From contig NZ_LT904908.1 in NCBI RefSeq assembly GCF_900199705.1, positions 674,530-738,529 of the forward strand: 64,000 nt of DNA, written 5' to 3'. The notes beneath the pieces were generated by a model that saw only the letters and a list, made by a program, of their open reading frames with translations, had not been told where the DNA came from and made no database searches. A program made the translations under genes and the position numbers. This document shows, one piece after another, positions 8,293 through 17,620 of the stretch. Every line of letters begins with the position of its first letter. The first letter of the stretch is position 1. This DNA comes from Collinsella provencensis. GTDB taxonomy: Bacteria; Actinomycetota; Coriobacteriia; Coriobacteriales; Coriobacteriaceae.

Positions 8293-9969
8293 CTAACTCC
8301 GTGCGGATTGCGGAACAAAGCGCCCCAGAATAACGGTAAGGAATGATGCCTCGGGTAAGCGCATGGCGATAGCCAGGCCGAACGTCACCACGAGGGCAGG
8401 GATGCCGCCGAGGACGGCATACGCCATGGATTGCAACATGCCGCCTGCAAGGGGCGCCATGAACATCTGGAGAGCCCAAAGAATCGCCGCACCGACTGCC
8501 GCACCGGCACCGCCCAAAACCAGAGCGCGAACGGTCGCGGTCAGAATCGACTTGAATCCAATGCTCCCAAGCTCTCTACGCAAGATGAGGAAGGTGACCA
8601 GGTCGATGGAGACGAAGAAGAACGTGGAGCTGAAGCCGACGACGTTCAGACCGAAAATCGGAGTGAATACCAGGCAAATCACAATTTGGACCGTTCCCGC
8701 GATGCATTCCGCGATGGCGAATAGATACATCTTTCGCAGCGAAGAGCAGGCCTTCTGCAGATAGGTAGCAACGCCGTACCCCGGCAGGGAAATCGCCAGC
8801 CACGTGATGTAATCGGAAAGCTCGCTCACCGACTGTGCATCCATGCGCGAGCTGCTGAGCATACCCGCCAAGCAGGGAGCAAATACCATGAGATACATGG
8901 CAAAGGGAACGAGCAGGAACAGTATCTTGCCCGAACCGTCGCTAAGGCCCTTCACGTACGCTTTCATATTGCCGCTCGCAACGAACATCGAAAGCTCGGT
9001 GAACATCGCAGTCGTGATGGGAATGGAAAACACCGAATAAGGCAGCATGTACCAGATGCGTGCATAGTAGGTGATGGTCGCACCGTTGGGATTGACCATG
9101 AGCGAACAGCTGCTCTGAACGGACGTCGTGGCAAACGACACGAGCGTCACAATAAGCGTGGGGATGCCGATGGTAAGGGTCTCACGAATGCACGGATCGT
9201 GCAGGTCGATACGGAAACGCAGGCGAACACCATGCTTCAACAACGCCGGGACCTGGACCAAAACCTGGGAGAGCACGCCCAACGGGCTGGCGATGGCAAG
9301 CGTCAAAATCGCCGCCTGCTCGAGGCCGGCATCCATGAAGAACGCATAGGTGAAGAAGGACGCAGTGGTGATGATGTTGTTCACCACGGGCGCGGCGGTG
9401 CTCCAAAAGTAATCGCGCTCGGCGTTTAGCACGCTCGAGATGATCGAGGACAACGCATACAGCACAATTGAGATGCAGAAGAATTTGAAGAAGTAAACCG
9501 AGAGATCTCGGTTGAACTCCGCGCTCGCATTGAACGACTGCGTCCAGATGATCTCGCCCGCAAAAATGAACGACAGGACCGACAGGCCGAACATGAGCAG
9601 TGTGACAAGCGAAAGGAGGTTCGAAGCGTATTCGCTCGCACCCTCGTTGCCGGCGCGGCGCTTTGCCGAAACATACACGGGCAAGAATGCCGTGGCGAGC
9701 ATGCCGCCCATCACGAGCTCATAAAGGGCGTTGGGCATACCGTTGGCAACGGTGAACGCGCTAGCCGTCAGCGAGGCGCCCAGGCCATATGCTTGAGCCC
9801 ACGTGCGGAAAAAGCCCGTGATACGGCTGACGATAACCAAGCCGCTCATAAGGGCAGTCGACTTGCCAACCGATTCGACGTCCATCTCCTCATCATCGGG
9901 CGTGAGGTCCTGAGATTCAGTCGACTGAGGGGCGCCTGGGGGCGTCTGGGTCGTATGTTCAACTGCCAT
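8293..9969 (-). CDS. murJ: Lipid II flippase MurJ (MviN family)
   Basis: Multi-pass membrane protein of the MOP superfamily that moves lipid II across the cytoplasmic membrane. After an acidic, Pro/Thr-rich N-terminal tail of about 40 residues comes the family opening (STALMSGLVIVSRITGFFRT) and then about 14 hydrophobic helices with the MviN-typical NALYELVMGG and ATAFLPVY near residues 75-95. Length 558 aa is normal. The start is placed at the ATG at 9969 (AAGG about 10 nt upstream); an earlier ATG at 9999 lacks a ribosome-binding site. It heads the run murJ-degT-ligase-femAB-uvrC, with short gaps that suggest one transcript. Confidence 0.9.
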   Translation of the reverse strand: MAVEHTTQTPPGAPQSTESQDLTPDDEEMDVESVGKSTALMSGLVIVSRITGFFRTWAQAYGLGASLTASAFTVANGMPNALYELVMGGMLATAFLPVYVSAKRRAGNEGASEYASNLLSLVTLLMFGLSVLSFIFAGEIIWTQSFNASAEFNRDLSVYFFKFFCISIVLYALSSIISSVLNAERDYFWSTAAPVVNNIITTASFFTYAFFMDAGLEQAAILTLAIASPLGVLSQVLVQVPALLKHGVRLRFRIDLHDPCIRETLTIGIPTLIVTLVSFATTSVQSSCSLMVNPNGATITYYARIWYMLPYSVFSIPITTAMFTELSMFVASGNMKAYVKGLSDGSGKILFLLVPFAMYLMVFAPCLAGMLSSSRMDAQSVSELSDYITWLAISLPGYGVATYLQKACSSLRKMYLFAIAECIAGTVQIVICLVFTPIFGLNVVGFSSTFFFVSIDLVTFLILRRELGSIGFKSILTATVRALVLGGAGAAVGAAILWALQMFMAPLAGGMLQSMAYAVLGGIPALVVTFGLAIAMRLPEASFLTVILGRFVPQSARS

Positions 9970-10065
9970 GCAAACCAGCCTTGTTGTATCGGATAACATT
10001 CGAGTTTACGTTTGAAAAAGAAAAAGCGGCGGTACCATGGGCCCGCCGCTCATGGGGTTGTTGGA

Positions 10066-11265
10066 TTAGACGATCGGTCCGCCGCCGAGGAAGCCGCCGA
10101 TGTAACTGAGCGACCTCACTTGGACACCGCCACCGGGGCAAGAGTCGATCATGCTGCCGCCGCCGACGTAAATGCCAACATGTCCGGGAGAACGACCTCC
10201 CGTGCGGAAGAATACGAGATCGCCATAGGCAAGCTTGCCGATATCACGCGTGAGGTTCGACCCCACGGCACCGTACAGGGACTCAGGGCTGTTGGAGTTG
10301 GTGGGCAGGCCCAAGGCATAGTCGACGACGCCGGAACAGGTGAACACCGACGTGTTCACATCTCCGGTCCAACGATAACCCGACCAAGAATAACCGGATC
10401 CGATGATACCCCAAGCGCGGGCGGTCATGGCGTTTGCCGCAGAAGAGGTGGTGTGGCTGCCACCAGAGCTGGACCCTCCCCCGTTGTTGGTGCTGCCGCC
10501 GTTCCCAGAGCCGCCATTGGAACCGGAGCCGGAAGAGCTTCCACCATTGGAGCCGGAGTTGGAACCGGAAGAGGCGGAGTTCTCGGCATCCTTGCGGGCC
10601 TGCTCGGCCTCTTGGCGAGCGCGCTCGCGTTCAGCGGCCTGCTCTTCCTCGATCTTCGCCTTGACCTCATCGGAAAGCTGATCGTAATATGCCTGCGCCT
10701 CCGCCGCAGCGGCATTCGCCGCATCGGCACGAGCCTGCTGCTCCTCTACGAGCTTTTCCTGTTCGGCCTTATCTGCCTCAAGCGAAGCCTTTTTCTCGTC
10801 GAGAGACTTCTGGAGCTCCTTGGATTGGGCGATAACGTTCTGGTGATGTTCCGCGATTTTATCGGCATAGCGGATATTCGAAACGAGCGTGCCAAGATCA
10901 TCCGAATTGAACAGAAGCGTGATAAGGCTCAAGCCACCGTCTTTATACTGTCCGGCCGCGAGGACACCCAGCTCGCCCTGGAGCTCGGCAAGCTGCTGCT
11001 CCTCCTCTTCGATCTGCGCTTCGGTTTCGGAAATGCTTTCTTCGATTTCCTGAAGGTCTGCCTGAACGGCATGAAGGTCATAACCTGCCTGCTCAGCCTG
11101 CGAATAAAGGTTGTTGAGCTGCTTGGATGCCGCATCGAGCTCGCTTTGGAGCTCGGCGCTCGTGACACCATAGGACTGCATGGGGAATTCAACAAGGCCG
11201 AAGCCGAGTGTGACAGCTAGTGCGGCAATCGGGATAACAGCATGGCTACGTTTAAAGTGCGTCAT
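10066..11265 (-). CDS. Secreted coiled-coil NlpC/P60 peptidoglycan hydrolase (altered active-site context)
   Basis: Predicted exported endopeptidase of 399 aa. Order: basic N-terminus and hydrophobic signal (about 1-30); a long coiled coil of Glu/Gln-rich heptads (about 35-230) in the style of PcsB/RipC regulators; a low-complexity Ser/Gly/Asn linker; and a C-terminal NlpC/P60 domain. The catalytic Cys is in FTCSGVV, where most family members have DCSG. The His is in GHVGIYVGGG, and YGDLVFF lies between them. The ATG at 11265 has GGAG about 11 nt upstream. The twin gene next to it has the same layout. It probably cleaves stem peptides during division; coiled coils of this kind are often docked by FtsEX, encoded at 26-28 kb. 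Confidence 0.85.
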   Translation of the reverse strand: MTHFKRSHAVIPIAALAVTLGFGLVEFPMQSYGVTSAELQSELDAASKQLNNLYSQAEQAGYDLHAVQADLQEIEESISETEAQIEEEEQQLAELQGELGVLAAGQYKDGGLSLITLLFNSDDLGTLVSNIRYADKIAEHHQNVIAQSKELQKSLDEKKASLEADKAEQEKLVEEQQARADAANAAAAEAQAYYDQLSDEVKAKIEEEQAAERERARQEAEQARKDAENSASSGSNSGSNGGSSSGSGSNGGSGNGGSTNNGGGSSSGGSHTTSSAANAMTARAWGIIGSGYSWSGYRWTGDVNTSVFTCSGVVDYALGLPTNSNSPESLYGAVGSNLTRDIGKLAYGDLVFFRTGGRSPGHVGIYVGGGSMIDSCPGGGVQVRSLSYIGGFLGGGPIV

Positions 11266-11522
11266 TGTAATAACGTCTCCTATCGTGTGTGCCCAAGCGT
11301 ATCGCAACGAACATTGAGCTCTCGCGCTTGCCAAGGCGAGCGATGGACATATGCATTTTACCAGCTCCGAACAGACGACTACAACCTACACGCCCCCTCC
11401 ATACCCATATTTCTTCGAATAGAAGCGACGTAGCAAGTCATTTGGGGCACAGCGCGTCACGGTAGACAGCCGAAAACCAGGCAGGCTGGTCGACGGGCAC
11501 GCGCAAACGCTGGGAGCATCCG

Positions 11523-12674
11523 CTAGAAATTGCCTCCGCCGAGGAAGGCACCGAAATACGACATGGACGTCGTACCCGCGGGAACGCCGGGGCGTCGAGC
11601 GCCGAAACACATGCCGCCACCGACATAAAACGCCACGTGCCCTGGGAAGAAAACGAGGTCGCCGTACTGAAGCTCACTCATGCTCGTGGTGAAGCGGCCC
11701 TTACGCTGCAGCAAGCCCATCTGGGCACCCGCCGAATGCGGCAGCGAGATGCCAAGCTGAGAATAGGCGTACATGGTCAAGCCGGAGCAATCAAAACCCG
11801 TGGAAGGGGACGCACCGCCGTACACATACGGGCTTCCCTCGAACTGCAAGGCGATGCTCAACGCGGAAGCGCCCACGGTGCTTGAACCGCCATTTGAGCC
11901 ACCGCCCGAACCGCTGCCGGAGCCACCGTTCCCGCCGTTACCAGAGCCGTTGTTTGAACCGTTGCCATCGGATGAAGAGCCAGAACCGCCCGTGTTGCCC
12001 GAATTGTTGGAGCCGGAATCGCTCGGCTGTTGACTGGAGCCATTATCCTGACCGCCCGCGGCAGAATCCATACCGTTCTGAATGGACTCGTTGTCCTTCG
12101 CCTCAGCCTCGAGTTCAGCGCGAACCTGGGCATCGAGCGAAGCAACGAGCGCAGCGGCTTGCGCCTGATTTTCGGCCTGCTCGGCAAGACGCGCCTCAGC
12201 GCTATCCATTGCCTCCTGCTGCTCGGCCTGCTGCTCCTCAAGATCGTCCTGAAGGTCCTCGACCTCATGAATGAGTTCCGCCTGAGCGTTGCTCACCTTG
12301 GCCGCGTAGAAAAGGCCCGAGAGCAAATCGGTCAAGCTCGTGGAGTTGAGGAACACGCGAGTCAGCGTGATGCCACCGTCTTTGTAGCCAGTCGACGTAT
12401 AATTCGCCAGTTCCTTCTGGGCGGTATCGATCTTGTCGGTCGTCTCTTCAATCTGACGAGAAGTTTCCTGCAAATCCGCACCGAGCTTTTCAATCTCTTG
12501 ATTGATGGCAGCGTATTCGTTGCCAATCTGCTCAAGCTGTGCGCGTGCAGCGGCAAGATCGCTCTGGGTGTCGGCATGTGCGACCGTGGGAACTGATGCG
12601 CAAACAAGCGTAAAGGAAAGGCTTGCAACGACAGCGCGACGAGCGCCAAGAAGCAGGCTGCTATGGAATCTCAT
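11523..12674 (-). CDS. Secreted coiled-coil NlpC/P60 peptidoglycan hydrolase
   Basis: A 383-aa exported protein parallel to its downstream neighbour. It has a signal peptide ending near AHADT (residue 35), a coiled coil to about residue 190, a Ser/Gly/Asn linker of about 60 residues and a C-terminal NlpC/P60 domain. Here the active site is canonical: FDCSGLTMYAYSQLG for the nucleophile, YGDLVFFPGHVAFYVGGG for the His. AQFEGSPYVYGG-like residues open the domain. The start ATG at 12674 has GAGAGG upstream. The two genes look like an old tandem duplication: both coiled coils share a YKDGGI/LSLI-type motif near residue 100. Role: peptidoglycan remodelling, probably cell separation. Confidence 0.9.
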   Translation of the reverse strand: MRFHSSLLLGARRAVVASLSFTLVCASVPTVAHADTQSDLAAARAQLEQIGNEYAAINQEIEKLGADLQETSRQIEETTDKIDTAQKELANYTSTGYKDGGITLTRVFLNSTSLTDLLSGLFYAAKVSNAQAELIHEVEDLQDDLEEQQAEQQEAMDSAEARLAEQAENQAQAAALVASLDAQVRAELEAEAKDNESIQNGMDSAAGGQDNGSSQQPSDSGSNNSGNTGGSGSSSDGNGSNNGSGNGGNGGSGSGSGGGSNGGSSTVGASALSIALQFEGSPYVYGGASPSTGFDCSGLTMYAYSQLGISLPHSAGAQMGLLQRKGRFTTSMSELQYGDLVFFPGHVAFYVGGGMCFGARRPGVPAGTTSMSYFGAFLGGGNF

Positions 12675-12938
12675 TACTTCGAATCCTCTCGCAAACCGGA
12701 TAATGTCAAAATCACGTGTTCAATTGTAAAGGGCAATTTCGCACACCCCTCCAAGCCACACACAACATACAGGGAACTTTAAAGGTCAACTTGAGCCTTA
12801 TACCTCGGGTTTTGTTGTTTTGGCCGAGTGTGGATTAGGCGGTTGAGGGCGAATGACACGGAGAAGGTGCTGGGGGCGATAGCTGAAATACCAAGCTAAC
12901 GCAGCGATATTACACATCGGTGTAAGGCTCTGCGTGCC

Positions 12939-13433
12939 CTATCGCGTGATGGAAGCAACCACTGCCCCAAGGTGCGCCACGAGATCGTCGGTTCCCACCG
13001 TTAGACTCAAGCCCCGACGACCGCCGGAAATATGAATCGCATCGAATAGAATGCACGTCTCATCGATCACCGTGGGAAACTGCTTGCGCATGCCCACCGG
13101 CGAGCAGCCGCCGCGCACGTAGCCCGTAACAGCGACGAGCTCCTTGGTAGGCAGCATTGCAAGCGACTTCTCCCCCACCGCGCGAGCCGCTGCCTTGAAG
13201 TCGAGCTCCTCTGCAACGGGAATGCAGCACACCACGTGATTACCTGAAGGAGCCACCGTTACCAGCGTTTTGAATCCCTGCTCCGGGTCCTCGCCCAAGC
13301 GCTCGGCGATTCGAGCGCCCAAGCCACGCGCCTCGGTACCGTCGTCTTCGTATTCATACGCTTCGTAGGCAATACCTGCCCGATCAAGCTCACGCATCGC
13401 ATTGGTTTTTTGAACTTTGTCGTGTTTTGCCAC
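12939..13433 (-). CDS. ybaK: YbaK/EbsC-family aminoacyl-tRNA deacylase
   Basis: A 164-aa YbaK-type domain that hydrolyses misacylated tRNA, classically Cys-tRNAPro, in trans. Seen: the FKTLV strand, the CCIPVAEELDFKAAAR segment, the KELVAVTGYVRGGCSPVGM loop with the substrate-binding Gly-rich turn, and ISGGRRGLSLTV near the C-terminus. The length is normal. It uses a GTG start at 13433 with GAGGGAA upstream. It is a stand-alone gene. An imperfect hairpin at 12899-12935 lies just beyond its stop but lacks a T-run. Confidence 0.9.
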   Translation of the reverse strand: MAKHDKVQKTNAMRELDRAGIAYEAYEYEDDGTEARGLGARIAERLGEDPEQGFKTLVTVAPSGNHVVCCIPVAEELDFKAAARAVGEKSLAMLPTKELVAVTGYVRGGCSPVGMRKQFPTVIDETCILFDAIHISGGRRGLSLTVGTDDLVAHLGAVVASITR

Positions 13434-13497
13434 AATTCCCTCGCATGTCTAACAAGCCACAAACATGTTGCGCCTGTCGCACATATTTGGATTGACA

Positions 13498-14148
13498 TTA
13501 AACGTCTAAATCGACTCCCCATTTCTGGGCAAACGATTCAACGCGCTTCCGCTCTTTCTTTGTTAGTCCATCGAGCACCTTGTGGACGCTCTCTTCATCA
13601 AGATAGGGCCACATACCTAAAACTGCCTGCGCATCCTTTTCTGCCTTCGCACCACGTTGGTCATTGATAGCCATCTTATGGACCACGTACGCTTCTGGAG
13701 AGGGAACGCGCACAAGATGCCCCAAACAAACGACCTCAATGGAGTCTTTGGACATTATGTCCATATGTCGAAGCGTTTGTGCCGTTACTCCGATATGTGT
13801 TTTTAGGGCAACTTCCGCGCCCGCCCCTCGTTTTGCAATTAGAAATTCAACTTCAAGGCCTGAAGAGGCGTCAAGGATTTTAGTGGTTCCGTTGAGCACG
13901 TCTGACTCTACGAAAAAGCCATTCTCACGAGCAAAAGAAGCGAGCTGTGCAGCAGGATTTGGCTGACGCAGATTTCTTATGAGAAAGTCAACGTCCAACG
14001 TTCTTATGTTCGGCATAAAACCTTTTAATATGCCCGCTTCGCGATAGACGAACTCAACCCAAGAGCCCACAAGGATAACGTGGGGCAAGCACCCTGCATC
14101 TTCTATAAGATCAAGCACCCTCGCAAAGGCCTTCTGCTGTTCAGTCAA
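13498..14148 (-). CDS. Nucleotidyltransferase-fold protein (GSU2403/NTP_transf_8-like)
   Basis: A 216-aa protein with a Pol-beta-type nucleotidyltransferase signature: VILVGSWVEF near residue 25 and TLDVDFLI near 50, the G-S and D-x-D elements that bind NTP and metal. The C-terminal half is helical. It resembles the GSU2403-type nucleotidyltransferase family (from memory). It starts with TTG at 14148, one base after the stop of the upstream small gene, so the two are translationally coupled. AbiEii and MenT toxins share this fold, so a two-gene toxin-antitoxin module is possible but not shown. Lower GC than its neighbours hints at transfer. Confidence 0.65.
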   Translation of the reverse strand: MTEQQKAFARVLDLIEDAGCLPHVILVGSWVEFVYREAGILKGFMPNIRTLDVDFLIRNLRQPNPAAQLASFARENGFFVESDVLNGTTKILDASSGLEVEFLIAKRGAGAEVALKTHIGVTAQTLRHMDIMSKDSIEVVCLGHLVRVPSPEAYVVHKMAINDQRGAKAEKDAQAVLGMWPYLDEESVHKVLDGLTKKERKRVESFAQKWGVDLDV

Positions 14149-14149
14149 T

Positions 14150-14452
14150 TTAATGCTTCACTCCCAAAGCACGCTCGATTTGTTTCTGAGAACGCTGATG
14201 CTCCCGCAAGGCGGACTGAAGCTCGCGCCGACGCTCGATCTGTGCACGAACCGCATCAACCTCCGAAGCAGGAATATACGCGGACCTTACCTTATTCCCC
14301 TCGCGGAAAGTCCGATAATAATACTCGCGACCATTGATTTTCTTTATTCGAACGCTACCTTTTGGAAGACGCTCAAGCTCCTTACGTATATGGTGACACA
14401 TTCGAACCGAGCGCTCATACTCTTCTTCCAAGATGCTGTCTAAAACTGACAT
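14150..14452 (-). CDS. Small basic protein coupled to the nucleotidyltransferase
   Basis: A 100-aa, highly charged helical protein whose function I do not recognise with certainty. It has a compact beta-type motif PKGSVRIKKINGREYYYR near residues 35-50, as in small uncharacterised proteins of the DUF6788 type, then an Arg/Gln-rich helix. The start is set at the ATG at 14452 because GGAG is 6 nt upstream; an earlier ATG at 14464 lies inside the inverted repeat. It ends one base before the nucleotidyltransferase start. By position it could be the antitoxin or substrate adaptor of that enzyme, which is inference only. Confidence 0.6.
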   Translation of the reverse strand: MSVLDSILEEEYERSVRMCHHIRKELERLPKGSVRIKKINGREYYYRTFREGNKVRSAYIPASEVDAVRAQIERRRELQSALREHQRSQKQIERALGVKH

Positions 14453-14460
14453 GACACGCT

Positions 14461-14506
14461 CCATTACCCTACATTTTTTATCATTTAAAGAATTGTAGGG
14501 TAATGG
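14461..14506 (-). promoter_or_regulatory. Perfect 13-bp inverted repeat over the promoter/start of the nucleotidyltransferase module
   Basis: CCATTACCCTACA (14461-14473) and TGTAGGGTAATGG (14494-14506) are exact reverse complements separated by 20 AT-rich bases. On the minus strand the spacer contains AAATGATAAAAAAT, a possible -10 region, so the arms flank the likely promoter. There is no trailing T-run, which argues against a simple terminator for uvrA. Most likely it is an operator for autoregulation. Confidence 0.5.
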
Positions 14507-14527
14507 AGATAAAGCTTCAACTTACGT

Positions 14528-17410
14528 CTATTCTTTATGTTCGTACTCAGCCATGCGGGCGCGGTCGCGCTCGAGGAGCGGGGCGAGGAAGCGGCCCGTG
14601 TAGCTCTCCTTGCAAGCGGCAACCTGCTCAGGCGTGCCCGAAACCACGATAGTACCGCCACCATTGCCGCCCTCGGGGCCGAGGTCGATGATGCGGTCGG
14701 CGACCTTGATTACGTCGAGGTTATGCTCGATCACCAATACGGTGTTGCCCGCATCGACCAAACGCTGGAGCACATCCACGAGCTGACGGACATCCTCGAA
14801 ATGCAGTCCCGTGGTCGGCTCGTCCAAAATGTAGAACGTCTTGCCTGTCTGCTTACGTTGCAGCTCCTTGGCGAGCTTCACGCGCTGCGCTTCACCGCCC
14901 GAAAGCGTTGTGGCGGGCTGTCCCAAGCGCACGTAGCCCAAGCCCACGTCGTAGAGGGTCTGCAGTTTGCGCTTGATCTGCGGGATGTTGCCGAAGAATG
15001 CAAGCGCCTCGGTCACCGACATGTCGAGTACGTCGGCAATCGTCTTGTTACGGTAACGAACCTCAAGCGTTTCGCGGTTGTAGCGCCTGCCGCCACACAC
15101 CTCGCACGGCACGTAGATATCCGGCAGGAAGTGCATCTCGATCTTGATTTGGCCGTCGCCTTTACACGCCTCGCAGCGACCGCCGGGCACATTGAAACTA
15201 AAGCGTCCAGGCGAATAACCGCGGGCCTTGGATTCCGGCACGCTCGCAAACAGAGCGCGCAGGTCGTCCCACAAACCGATGTACGTAGCCGGGTTCGAGC
15301 GCGGTGTACGCCCGATGGGACTCTGATCGATGTCGATGACCTTGTCGATTTGGTCGATGCCTTCAAGTTTCTTATACGGACCGACAACGCGCGCCGAGCG
15401 ATGGATGGCGTTGGTGAGGGCGGGTGCGATGGTATCTGTTACCAGCGAGCTCTTGCCCGAACCGGACACGCCCGTCACCACCGTGAGCGTGCCGAACTCA
15501 ATCTGCGCGGTAACGTTGTGCAGGTTGTTGGCAGTAGCCCCCGTGATTTTGAGCGCTCCGCGTCCGGGGTTGCGACGCTCAGCGGGAAGCTTCACCATGC
15601 GCTTGCCCGTGAGGTACGCGCCCGTGAGCGACTCGGGGCACGCCATGATTTCCTCAGGCGTTCCGGCGCACACCACGGCACCACCGTTTTCTCCCGCACC
15701 CGGGCCCATATCGACCACAAAGTCGGCAGCGCGAATGGTGTCCTCATCATGCTCGACGACGATGACGGTATTGCCGATGTCGCGCAGACGCTCAAGCGTG
15801 GCGATCAGGCGCTCGTTGTCGCGCTGATGCAGGCCGATCGACGGCTCGTCGAGGATGTAGAGCACACCCATGAGACCGGCGCCGATCTGCGTGGCAAGGC
15901 GAATGCGCTGCGCCTCGCCACCCGAAAGCGTTGCCGAAGCGCGATCGAGCGTGAGATAGTCCAAACCGACATCGACCAAGAAACGCAAACGCTCGATGAT
16001 TTCCTTCACAATGGCATGGCCGATAAGCTGCTGGCGCTCGGTGAGCTCAAGACCGCGGAAGAATTCCAGCGACTCGCGACAGCTCATGCAGCAGACCTCG
16101 TAAATGGACTTGCCACCCACGGTGACAGCGAGCATTTCGGGGCGTAGACGCGCGCCGTGGCACGTGGTACAAGGCTCCTCGCGGATAAACCGCTCGAGTT
16201 TGGCGCGGGTATTCTCATTCGTGCTCTCGGTATAGCGTTCGAACAGGATGTTGCGTACGCCGGAGTACTTGGTGAACCAATGGGTGTCGCGGCCGTCCTG
16301 CGTCTTGTAATCCACGCGCATCTTCTTGTCGCCCAGACCGTCTAGGAACGTCTTACGCACGCGCGGCGGCAGGTCCTTCCACGGCGTTGCAGGGTCGACC
16401 TTCAGATGCTTGCACAGTGCGCGAAAAATCTGCGGATAGTAATTCGATTTGCCGAAGAACGAGCCGAACACGCCCTCTTCGATGGAAAGGCCGGGGTCCT
16501 CGATCAACGCCTCTGCGTCCACGACCTTTTTGAAACCAAGTCCGTCGCATTCAGGGCAAGCACCGTAGGGCGCGTTAAATGAGAAATCGCGTGGCTGCAG
16601 GTCGTCGATGGAGTGACCGTGCTCCGGGCACGCGAGCGCGAGCGAGAACGAAAGCAGGTCGCCTTCGGTGCCCTCGGGAGCATCGCGGTCGGGCAGCAGA
16701 TATACGCTCACGTTACCGTGTGAGAGTTTGGTCGCCTGCTCCACCGACTCCGCGATGCGGCCTAAGCTCGATTCGCGGATCACGATACGGTCCACCACAA
16801 CCTCTATGGTGTGCTTGAACTTCTTGTCGAGTTCGATCGTCTCGTCGAGACCGCGGACCTCACCGTCGATGCGCACGCGCGAAAAGCCTTCGGCACGCAG
16901 GTCTTCCAACAACTTGGTGAACTCACCCTTGCGACCCATCACCACAGGAGAAAGCACAAAGGCGCGGCGCCCCTCCCCCGCTTCGAGAATCTTATCGGCA
17001 ACCTGATCCGTCGTTTGACGTACGATTTCGCGGCCGCACTCAGGACAGTGGGGTGTACCGATGCGGGCAAAGAGCAAACGCAGGTAATCGTAGATTTCCG
17101 TGACGGTTCCCACCGTGGAGCGCGGGTTTTTGGAGGTCGTTTTCTGGTCGATGGAAACGGCGGGTGAAAGACCGTCGATTGAGTCGAGATCGGGCTTGTC
17201 CATCTGCCCGAGAAACTGCCGCGCATAGCTGGAAAGCGACTCGACGTAGCGGCGCTGGCCTTCCGCATAGATGGTATCGAACGCCAGGCTCGACTTGCCG
17301 GAGCCGGAAAGGCCCGTGATGACTACGAGCTCGTCGCGCGGAATCTCGACGTCGATGTCGCGCAGGTTGTGCTCGCGCGCACCCTTGATAACGATGTTGG
17401 AATCAGACAT
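14528..17410 (-). CDS. uvrA: Excinuclease ABC subunit A
   Basis: Damage-sensing ATPase dimer of nucleotide excision repair, 960 aa. Two ABC modules: first Walker [10 protein letters not shown] near residue 30, signature [12 protein letters not shown] and [10 protein letters not shown] near 490-530; second Walker [10 protein letters not shown] near 640, [12 protein letters not shown] and [10 protein letters not shown] near 830-865. Zinc-binding cysteine pairs are visible (CPECGR, CPECDG, CTTCHG, CEACKG, CEVCGG). The ATG at 17410 with AGGATC upstream was preferred over an ORF extension starting at 17446. The length matches the family. The gene stands alone, as is usual for uvrA away from uvrB. 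Confidence 0.97.
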   Translation of the reverse strand: MSDSNIVIKGAREHNLRDIDVEIPRDELVVITGLSGSGKSSLAFDTIYAEGQRRYVESLSSYARQFLGQMDKPDLDSIDGLSPAVSIDQKTTSKNPRSTVGTVTEIYDYLRLLFARIGTPHCPECGREIVRQTTDQVADKILEAGEGRRAFVLSPVVMGRKGEFTKLLEDLRAEGFSRVRIDGEVRGLDETIELDKKFKHTIEVVVDRIVIRESSLGRIAESVEQATKLSHGNVSVYLLPDRDAPEGTEGDLLSFSLALACPEHGHSIDDLQPRDFSFNAPYGACPECDGLGFKKVVDAEALIEDPGLSIEEGVFGSFFGKSNYYPQIFRALCKHLKVDPATPWKDLPPRVRKTFLDGLGDKKMRVDYKTQDGRDTHWFTKYSGVRNILFERYTESTNENTRAKLERFIREEPCTTCHGARLRPEMLAVTVGGKSIYEVCCMSCRESLEFFRGLELTERQQLIGHAIVKEIIERLRFLVDVGLDYLTLDRASATLSGGEAQRIRLATQIGAGLMGVLYILDEPSIGLHQRDNERLIATLERLRDIGNTVIVVEHDEDTIRAADFVVDMGPGAGENGGAVVCAGTPEEIMACPESLTGAYLTGKRMVKLPAERRNPGRGALKITGATANNLHNVTAQIEFGTLTVVTGVSGSGKSSLVTDTIAPALTNAIHRSARVVGPYKKLEGIDQIDKVIDIDQSPIGRTPRSNPATYIGLWDDLRALFASVPESKARGYSPGRFSFNVPGGRCEACKGDGQIKIEMHFLPDIYVPCEVCGGRRYNRETLEVRYRNKTIADVLDMSVTEALAFFGNIPQIKRKLQTLYDVGLGYVRLGQPATTLSGGEAQRVKLAKELQRKQTGKTFYILDEPTTGLHFEDVRQLVDVLQRLVDAGNTVLVIEHNLDVIKVADRIIDLGPEGGNGGGTIVVSGTPEQVAACKESYTGRFLAPLLERDRARMAEYEHKE

Positions 17411-17560
17411 GGAGATCCTATCTGATCGAAACCGAACGTAAATCACGGGAGCATGTGCACCCGAACGTCTAGTGTATCGCCAAATTGACGCACATGTGTT
17501 CGCTTTTCATATGAACCACGTTTCCTGCACGGCTTGTTCGTTCGCGCGCGGTCTTCGCAC

Positions 17561-17591
17561 AAAAAATGCGGCCCGGATCGCTCCGAGCCGC
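17561..17591 (-). terminator. Intrinsic terminator after the SDR gene
   Basis: On the minus strand GCGGCTCGGA and TCCGGGCCGC form a 10-bp stem with one mismatch and a 4-nt loop (17568-17591), followed directly by ATTTTTTG. It lies 30 bp beyond the stop at 17621. Confidence 0.8.
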
Positions 17592-17620
17592 TTCGTGCAT
17601 GTTGGCTATGTGACCGCGTT

